64,000 nt of DNA from Canna indica (Eukaryota > Streptophyta > Magnoliopsida > Zingiberales > Cannaceae). The stretch lies in assembly GCA_034359265.1 (NCBI GenBank), contig CP136891.1:51848501-51912500 (forward strand), read 5' to 3'. The notes under the pieces are model-generated. The model was given only the letters and a program-made list of their open reading frames with translations, was not told where the DNA came from and ran no database searches. Position numbers and translations under genes: made by a program. Shown here piece by piece: positions 56,837 to 64,000 of this stretch (within the stretch, counting starts at the first letter, position 1; each line of letters begins with the position of its first letter).

Positions 56837-59104
56837 TGTCACGCCCCAACTTAGGGTTGCGTGACCGGCCATGGTCTATATCCTACCCTGAAGCCTACCA
56901 CATACACTAATTGACAAGAAATCAGAAACATGTAAATAAAAACAACGATGTAGCTTTTATCTAATTTTAAAGGAAGGTTCACAATTTTAAAAAGAGTTGC
57001 GAAACATCAACTACAAAAAAAAACAACTCGAGTTAAAGTCGAATACATGTTTTCAAATAAACAACTCCCTGTGTATGTAAAGAAAACAATCCTAGACATC
57101 ACGACTACGACTATTGGACGCTGCTACGAGATCTACGCCACTGCCTGCCCTCCAGCTACACCATGACTCCGAGCTTCACCTCACCGGTCGGGCTCTACAA
57201 AATAAGAGAAATAAATCGTGAGTCCACATGGGACTCAGTGAGCGGTTCTTCCGAACTTTCACATAAATCCTCGATAATCACATGTATATAAGTCAGAAAA
57301 ACATAAAGTTAGGGATCTAATCTAGTCCTGATATGACAACCAACCCCAAGAGTCGTCCTGTATAGACCATACAGTCATATAACCAGCCATAACAGCTCAA
57401 CTAAAAAAAATAGCACCCGGCCACTAGGGTCTGCTCATGAACCAATGGTCCGGCTCTAACCAGCCTTATCACACAATGGCAAAAGTATTCTGGCCGCACG
57501 GCCTACATAACACATAAGTAAATCAGAGCAAACACCGGATCGTCGACTAGGATGGTCTACTAGTCTCTAGACACCTACCGGATTAGGGATAGCTAGTCCC
57601 ACCCAACTGGGGTCTAACACCTAATGGGTCCGCTAGTGCAATCTCAAAACCAAATCACTGGCCGAGTCAAGCATTAGTCTTTCCGACTATCCATGTTTCT
57701 CTGTTGACCATCCCAATCACATCACACAAGCAAAGTGTCCTAAAGTTTACTTATTTAAAATCCTGGGCATTCACCCGTGCTCAGCCCTTTTCTCTGGGCC
57801 TTACCATTTGCACACTATTGCTCGTTGGTTGTTCCCTAGGTGTGAGACCTAGCTTATCTACCCCTTCGAGTTTCTCTAAATAACAAGCACTCTAGAGTTT
57901 CCTAATAGTCCTCTGGCGTCATATGCCACATTTCAAGTGTGAACTACATGTCATAAGTGTAGAAATGTCCAAATACATACATGTCACAACCCATAAGTTA
58001 TAAGGAAATTAACCTACCTCTACTACCATGAATAACAGCATAATTGCAACAATAAAATAATTAAATTTTGCATTTATTCAATAAATTTCAACAAGGTAAC
58101 AATTAATCTACAAATCATATACCATACAAAATCTTTGCCATATATGTGCGTTCAAGAAGATATTCTCCTACAATTTTAAATCTCATCTACTAGCATCAAC
58201 AATCCATTCATCAATCACTAAATCGACAATTTCAATTGACGAACATAATTTCCAAGAGATGAGATCAATACGTTGTATCAAATCTACTCTCCTCTCCACT
58301 CGACCGATCCCTAAACAAGGGTACTTGTTCGGCCGAGCCTTCTTGAAGGGGAAAGAAGGACAATTTGACCATGAGATCGTAAGATCTAACTTCACGAATT
58401 ATCTACACATGAAAAGGGATCGACCCAAGGGGTTTAAGCCACTCGAGGGATTGGGGAAAATTTCAGCATGACCTTTCCCCTTTCTCCCTCAGTTGGTCGA
58501 CCCCTAAAACCAAGAAAACGATGCGGAAACATTCATCGCATGATTATAACTTGCATCAGAAAACCATAAACCTCGAGAAACTTCAGATCCACAAGATCCG
58601 ACGCGAGAAAAATAATGTTTCATCATCTCTAAGGGTTTGCCACACGCCTACCCTACTAAACTAAGTTCGACCACTCACCTTGATCAAAAAGGAAGATGAT
58701 CTAGGCGACGATAACTCTGATCTCCGGTGATGACATCAATTTCTGGTGCCACTACTTGGAATCCTCTTCTCTCCCTTTATCTCGGGCTGCGTGCGGCTCC
58801 TTCTTGAGACGTATGGCTGCTGGGGTGAGGGGTTTTATATTTATTATTATTTTTGACTAAAAAGCCCTTACTCGACTCAGTCTGAGTCCGATTCGAGCCC
58901 CGATTAAATCCACATACACGATTTAAACTCGACTCATACTAAGATATCTTATGTTTAAAAAGGAAGGAACGTTAACTAATAAAATTTCATAAAGCTTAAA
59001 ATATACCTTCTACTCCCGGCGATTTCGCGACTCAACCCGACTAACTCCGATCCGGTAGACTGCACCAAAAATAAATTTTATATTAGAAAACCTCGGGTCT
59101 TACA
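56837..59104 (-). repeat. 3' LTR of Gypsy chromovirus
   Basis: This 2268-bp LTR starts TGTAAGACCC at 59104 and ends GGGGCGTGACA at 56837. It is the same family as the solo LTR at 50481-53039. No internal gene is present. The frames at 58183-58471 are chance. Confidence 0.92.
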
Positions 59105-59120
59105 ACATTCCCCCCTTACG
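59105..59120 (-). other. Polypurine tract
   Basis: On the minus strand AAGGGGGGAATGT directly precedes the LTR start TGTAAGACC. Confidence 0.85.
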
Positions 59121-60211
59121 GCAAATTCGTCCTCGAATTTTGTTGAATTATAAGGGCCGGTTCTTCAAACAAGGAAGGGTAGCGCTCTCTCATGTCTCGC
59201 TCTACCTCCAAAGTGGCTTCCTGCCCGGAGTGGTGCTCCCATCTAACTTTCACCAGGGAGATTTCTTTGGACCTCAGCTTTCTAATTTGGCGGTCGAGGA
59301 TTTCCACCCGCCTTTCCTCGAATGAGAAAGCCGAATCCACATCTATAGAAGAAGGTTCGATCACATGCGAATCATCTTTCACATATCGCCTGAGCATGGA
59401 TACATGAAAAACTGGGTGTACCCTGCTCATGTTAGGAGGTAAGGTTAGCTCATAAGCTACGGCACCCCTCCGCCGGAGGATGGGGAAAGACCCAACAAAC
59501 CTTGGGCTCAGCTTTCCTTCCTTCCCAAATCGAACTACCCCCATCATGGGGGAGACTTTCAGAAACACCAGGTTGCCTTTTGTAAACTCCAGCTCCCTGG
59601 CCTTCTTGTCAGCATATATTTTCTGACGACTCTGAGCCGCCAACAATCTTTCCTTTATAATTTTCACATTCTCTACCGCTTCCTCAATCAGATCAGGACC
59701 CACCATGAGTGATTCTCCGGCCTCAAACCAGCCCACTGGAGACCTACACCGCCGCCCATACAAGGCCTCGAAAGGAGCCATGCTAATGCTACTGTGATAG
59801 CTATTGTTGTAGGCGAACTCGATCAATGGTAGGTGTTTCTCCCAACCGCCGGCCATATCTAGAACGCATGCCCCCAGTATATCTTCCAAGGTTTGGATGG
59901 TCCTCTCTGACTGTCCGTTCGTCTGCGGATGGAAAGCTATGCTAAAGCGCACGTGAGTACCCAAGGCTTCCTGGAAGGATTGCTAGAATTAGGCTGTGAA
60001 CTGGGTACCGCGATCTGATATGATCATCACTGGGGTACCATGGTATGCCACAATCCTGTCCAAGAATAGTCTAGCGTACTCCTTCGCAGAAAAGGTTGTC
60101 TTGACGGGTATGAAATGGGTGATCTTTATCAATCTGTCAACCACCACCCAGATAGAATCAAACACCTCTTGACTTTGGCAGCCCTGTCACTAGATCCATG
60201 GTGATCTTTTC
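59116..60211 (-). pseudogene. Gypsy integrase core and chromodomain-like C-terminus
   Basis: The core carries ITMDLV (about 60190), IISDRGTQFT (about 60020) and GQSERTIQTLEDILGA (59920), the D-D-E triad. The GPY/F-like region follows: FGKEGKLSPRFVGSFPILRR, then VHPVFHVSMLRRYV. The tail VEILDRQIRKLRSKEISLVK with VRWEHHSGQEATLEVE matches the degenerate chromodomain of Tekay elements, thought to direct integration to heterochromatin. The main frame is 59964-59116. A stop near 59985 separates it from the upstream part. Confidence 0.93.
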
Positions 60212-61190
60212 TCACTTCCACTTGGGAACCTCTAGGTTTTGCAACTGCCCCGTGGGCTTCAGGTGTTCAGCCTTTACTTGCTGGCAGAACAAACACTTGG
60301 ATACGAATTCCGCAACCTCCCTTTTCATGCCCTTCCACCAGTAATACTGCCTTAAGTCTCGGTACATCTTGGTGGCTCCCGGATGCATCGTATAAGTGGA
60401 ACGATGACCCAGCTCCAGGACCTGCCTGCGCACTTCTGCCATATCAGGCACCACGATTCGGTCTCTGAACCTTAGTACACCCTCTGAGTCCAACCTGAAC
60501 CCATTCTCTGCATCGCCTCTCTGCACTAAGTCCTTCGTCAGGGCACAGAAGACATCCTCTCCCTGTGCGGTACGTAACATATCCACCAGTGTGGATTGTA
60601 CCTGCAGGTGCGCTATTAGGGCACCCGACACTAACACTGCTAAAATTTCTCCCCTATCCAAGCATAGTGCCAAGTCTCGTGCAAGCGGCCTTCTCCCGAT
60701 TGCCAAATGGGCTAGGCTACCCATGGAGTTTCTACTCAGCGCGTCTGCCACCACATTGGCCTTCCCGGGGCGAAACAAGATGGTACAATCATAATCTTTC
60801 AGGAGTTCGAGCCATCTTATTTGCCTTAAATTGAGCTCATTTTGGGTGAGCAAGTACTAGAGGCTTTTGTGGTCGGTATAAATCTCACAAGCCTCACCGT
60901 ACAGGTAGTGGCGCCATAGCTTAAGAGCAAACACTACCGCCGCCAATTCCAAATCATGTCCTGTGTAATTCTTTTCATGCACTTTCAACTGACGAGATGC
61001 ATAGGCGATCACCCTGCCACACTGCATTAGAACACAACCCAGGCCAACCTGAGAGACGTCACAGTATACCACAAATCCGCCCGAGCCAGAAGGTACGGCC
61101 AGAATTGGTGCTGATGTCAGACATTCTTTGAGCTTCAGGAAGCTCTCCTCACACTTCCCGTCCCACTCAAATTTGACCTTTTTCCAGGGT
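60212..61190 (-). pseudogene. Gypsy RNase H and integrase zinc-binding region
   Basis: RNase [33 protein letters not shown] and EIYTDHKSL (61072-60857), then after one stop [20 protein letters not shown] and [12 protein letters not shown] (60853-60700). The integrase HHCC site follows with [20 protein letters not shown] and [11 protein letters not shown] (60400-60260). The only break is TAG at about 60856. Confidence 0.92.
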
Positions 61191-61990
61191 TAATCGAGTT
61201 AGAGGAGCTGCAATTTTTGAGAAGTTTTCTACAAACTTTCTGTATTACCCGGCTAACCCCAAGAAACTGCTGACTTCAGTCACACTGGTCGGCTGCTTCC
61301 AGTCCTTTACCGCCTCTATCTTGATGGGGTCCACACTGATTCCTTCCTTGGATACTATATGACCTAGGAATCCCACACTTTCTAGCCAAAACTCACACTT
61401 GGTGAATTTGGCGTACAACTGATATTATCTGAGAGTTTCCAGGACCATTTCCAAATGCTCGGAGTGCTCCTCCTTGCTCTTGGAATACACTAGGATGTCG
61501 TCAATAAAGACGATCACAAATCTGTTCAGGTATTCTTTGAACACTCTGTTCATGAGGTCCATAAAGGCCGCAGATGCGTTAGTCAATCCAAACGACATCA
61601 CCAAGAACTCAAAATGGCCGTAGCGAGTCCTGAAGGCAGTCTTGGGTATGTCACGGTCTCGGATTCTCAGCTGATGATATCCAGACCTCAAATCAATCTT
61701 TGAGAACCACTGTGCCCCCTGCAACTGGTTGAACAAATTGTCGATTTTAGGCAGTGGGTAACGATTTTTGATTGTTACCATGTTGAGCTGCCTATAGTCG
61801 ATGCACATGCGCATGGACCCATCCTTTTTCTTCACAAATAGGACCGGAGCACCCCACGGGGACACACTTGGGCGAATGAAGCCCAAGTCCAGCAACTCTT
61901 GCAGTTGTACCTTTAACTTCCGAAGTTCGGTCGGCGCCATCCTATAGGGTGGGATGGAGATCGGTGCTACCCAGGGCTGCAATTCAATGC
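61191..61990 (-). pseudogene. Gypsy reverse transcriptase
   Basis: The frame 61982-61425 has [78 protein letters not shown] and the active site [11 protein letters not shown] (about 61495). The thumb/connection continues past a stop near 61425 ([16 protein letters not shown], about 61400-61350). It is well conserved. Confidence 0.94.
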
Positions 61991-62190
61991 AGAATTCAAT
62001 TTATCTTCTAGGCGGCAATCCTGGCAATTCCTCAGGGAAGACATCGAGGAACTCACAGATCACCAGAGTTCCACTAACTCCCTGAGCCGATTCCCCCCTT
62101 TCCTCGGCCACAGATACGAAAGCCAAGAAGGACTAGCAGCCGCCTGACAGCAGTTTGCGAGCCTTAAGGGCTGAAATGATTCCCATGGGC

Positions 62191-62664
62191 TCACCCCCTT
62201 CCTTCTCCTTGGAAGCTGAACTGTGGCAACCCGAGCTTACCGAATGTGATGGTCTTAGCTCGGCAATCTACTGACGTAAAGTGCTCCGCCAGCCAGTCCA
62301 TGCCGAGTATGACCTCGACTTTAAGCATTGGCAAGAGTGTCAATTCTGCTCTCAATGTATGGCCGCAGATGATCACCTCGCAGTCCCGAAAGACTATTTC
62401 AGCTATTATGGTATCGCCCGTGGGTGTTGACACCACATATGGCACGTTAAGCAAGGAAGGTACCATTGGAAACCCAGCAGCAAACTCGGCAGATACAGTC
62501 GAGTGCTTGGCACCAGGATCAAATAGAACATAAGCAGTAGATGAATATACTAAAATAGTACCTGTCACCATTGCCTTAGATGCCTCTGCCCCATCACGGT
62601 TCATAGCGAACACCCTGACAGACGGTCTCTCTGAATGGCTAGCCTGCGGCACCATATTTTGCAT
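62191..62664 (-). pseudogene. Gypsy aspartic protease
   Basis: It shows YVLFDPGAKHSTVS and later KVEVILGMDWLAEHFTSVDC. The catalytic motif is Asp-Pro-Gly, as in the element at 41962-48769. The preceding VRVFAMNRDGAEASKAMVTG is typical of the gag/protease junction. Confidence 0.9.
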
Positions 62665-62699
62665 TTGCCCCCTCTAAGCCACTGACCCTACTGACATGC

Positions 62700-63585
62700 G
62701 CCTTTCCTTTCGACTGCTCAAATTTCTAACCAATTCTCTTCGGACAGTCCTTCTTAAAGTGCCCAACTTGACTGCATTTATAGCAAGCATCCGTGCGGCC
62801 AAGACATGCCCCCAGTGCCTCCGACTGCAGCTACCGAATTGCGGCACATCAAACTTTTGGGAAGCACCTCCTGACCCTGCCGACCTTACAGTTCTCGACC
62901 CTGGGCGCCGACGTCCCTGGCTACCACTCTGGCCTCGGCTCTACTGATGGTCTACTGTGGTCACTACCCCCTCTGGATGCCACGGTCGACCCCCAGATCC
63001 TTGCAGCCGATATTTCTTCTGGCCGACCCATCCTTCCTCTCGAACGACACCAAAGCTTCCTTCTGAAGGACTTCATCCACCACCCGGGCAAGAGTGGAAT
63101 CCTCGGTGTAGTGCATGAACTTGCCAATCTGCGGCCTCAAGCCCCCAACGAATCTCTTGACCCTGGCGGTCTCAGATGCCACTAGGGTCGGATGATATTT
63201 GGAAAGTCGATTGAATTTCATCTCATACTCTGACACTGACATGCCACCAGACTGGCACAGCATCTCAAAGTCCCGTGCCCGCTTGTCACGAACACTCATT
63301 GCCAAGTACTGTTCTTCCACAGTCGCCTAATTCTTCCCAAGTGGGAGGCGGCGTGCCTGCTGCCCTGCGAGCCCTCCAAGTGTGCAGCCAGACCTTTATC
63401 GGTCCCCTCATTTGTAGCCCGACCATACGGGCCGCTGCCTCCGATGAGCACCCTAGTTCCATGCACAGTTCGTAGCAGTCCCCCAGAAACTCAGTGTCTT
63501 TCACCTGCCGATCTATCCCGGTGAATTTTGGCGACTTTAGAGTGACGAAGTTTGCATAAGATGGGGCTCTTGGAACCCTGTTCAC
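62700..63585 (-). pseudogene. Gypsy gag with intact zinc knuckle
   Basis: The first frame 63585-63286 holds APSYANFVTLKSPKFTG and PPPTWEELG. After a -1/+1 shift near 63300 the next frame (63320-62964) holds EEQYLAMSVRDKRARDFEML, KFNRLSKYHPTLV and FVGGLRPQIGKFMHYTEDS. CYKCSQVGHFKKDC at about 62787-62746 is a complete CX2CX4HX4C knuckle. Confidence 0.9.
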
Positions 63586-63769
63586 CGGTGCTACTATCTC
63601 GGGTACGGGTTGTGGCGGCGGCTACTGCTGCTGCATCTGGTGTCTTAGCTCCTGCTCCCTAAGAAGCGCCTCTGTTAACCGAGCCATTTGAGCCTGCAGT
63701 TGAGCAACCGCAGCATGTTGCCCCTGATACTCGAACTGCTCCCTGTCCGTACCCTAGGTCCGGCCTCTA

Positions 63770-63845
63770 CCTCGGATCTCGACCTCGACCTCGGCCTCTA
63801 CCTCGGTCTCGACCTCGGCCTCTACCTCGGTCTCGACCTCGGCCC
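63770..63845 (-). repeat. 24-bp tandem repeat encoding an Arg-Gly tract at the gag N-terminus
   Basis: The plus strand shows GACCTCGGCCTCTACCTCGG repeating with a 24-bp period about three times. On the minus strand one frame reads GRGRDRGRGRGRDRGRG, an RG-rich nucleic-acid-binding tract. Gag probably begins just upstream. Confidence 0.75.
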
Positions 63846-64000
63846 CAGTATTTTGTCGAATTACTGCCGTAGCAGCTCAGTGCAGCATTATGAGTCTCGA
63901 TCACACTAGCATAGAGAAAAAAAAGCAATTCTCTTGTCACATAAATAATTATTCAACAAAATATTTTTAAATTTACTAGCCACATGGTGCGCTGATTGCA

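Larger units (their letters stand above)
56837..64000 (-). mobile_element. Tekay/Del-like Ty3/Gypsy chromovirus, minus strand, 5' end beyond window
   Basis: The minus-strand order from the window edge leftwards is gag, protease, RT, RNase H, integrase with chromodomain-like tail, PPT and 3' LTR (59104-56837). All pol parts are recognisable. A frameshift in gag (about 63300) and several stops (about 60211, 60853, 61190, 62190) suggest inactivity, although damage is modest. It inserted into a CACTA end. The 5' LTR and right target duplication are outside. Confidence 0.93.

Overview
This is nuclear DNA of a flowering plant. It holds one intact host gene, the catalytic subunit of protein phosphatase 2A (PP2A), spread over 23629-36420 in six exons that give a 306-residue protein. 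Nearly everything else is transposable elements in several layers. The evidence for a plant is the 306-residue PP2A ending in DYFL, retrotransposon primer sites matching initiator methionine tRNA (TGGTATCAGA), Sirevirus-like and Ale-like Copia elements, Tekay/Del-like chromodomain Gypsy elements, CACTA and hAT transposons, and a telo-box in the 5' leader. A large-genome monocot is plausible, but the species cannot be named from the sequence.

Layout. 1-1049 has no gene I can name. About 1117-3661, 16661-17798 and 22562-22955 are pieces of an old minus-strand Gypsy-type element with a Transposase_28/coiled-coil gag-like protein. It was split by a 13-kb Sirevirus-like Copia element (3667-16655, target duplication ACAAC) and again by a young 4.75-kb Copia element with non-canonical TA...TA LTRs (17804-22556, target duplication GTAAT). 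The Sirevirus-like element was itself hit by two solo LTRs of related families (4934-6098 and 12344-13817), a 5'-truncated L1-type LINE (9049-12141) and two fold-back MITEs, and it has lost its reverse transcriptase core.

PP2A follows a LINE tail by only about 410 bp. Its fourth intron is about 9 kb and carries only DNA transposons: a hAT element (27505-33454) containing a second hAT element with a recognisable transposase (29065-32708), and two short hAT derivatives (33703-34350 and 34704-35412). All four have 8-bp target duplications. The exons, splice sites and catalytic residues of PP2A remain intact.

37411-54110 is an inverted duplication of a module encoding an RNase H-like domain, arranged head to head around a palindromic MITE. 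It is now stretched apart by a solo LTR (38916-41891), a minus-strand Tekay-like Gypsy element with a deleted integrase (41962-48769), a partial CACTA element ending at 50160, and another solo LTR (50481-53039). The right end holds CT-rich repeats, a decayed LINE ORF1 (55700-56760), a CACTA terminus (56763) and a minus-strand Gypsy element (from 56837 to beyond the window) with gag, protease, RT, RNase H, integrase and chromodomain-like regions.

I found no CRISPR array, no operon and no convincing new defence or metabolic system. The most unusual structures are the RNase H inverted duplication, the hAT-only giant intron in a housekeeping gene, and a small hairpin conserved at the ends of four Sirevirus-type LTRs.
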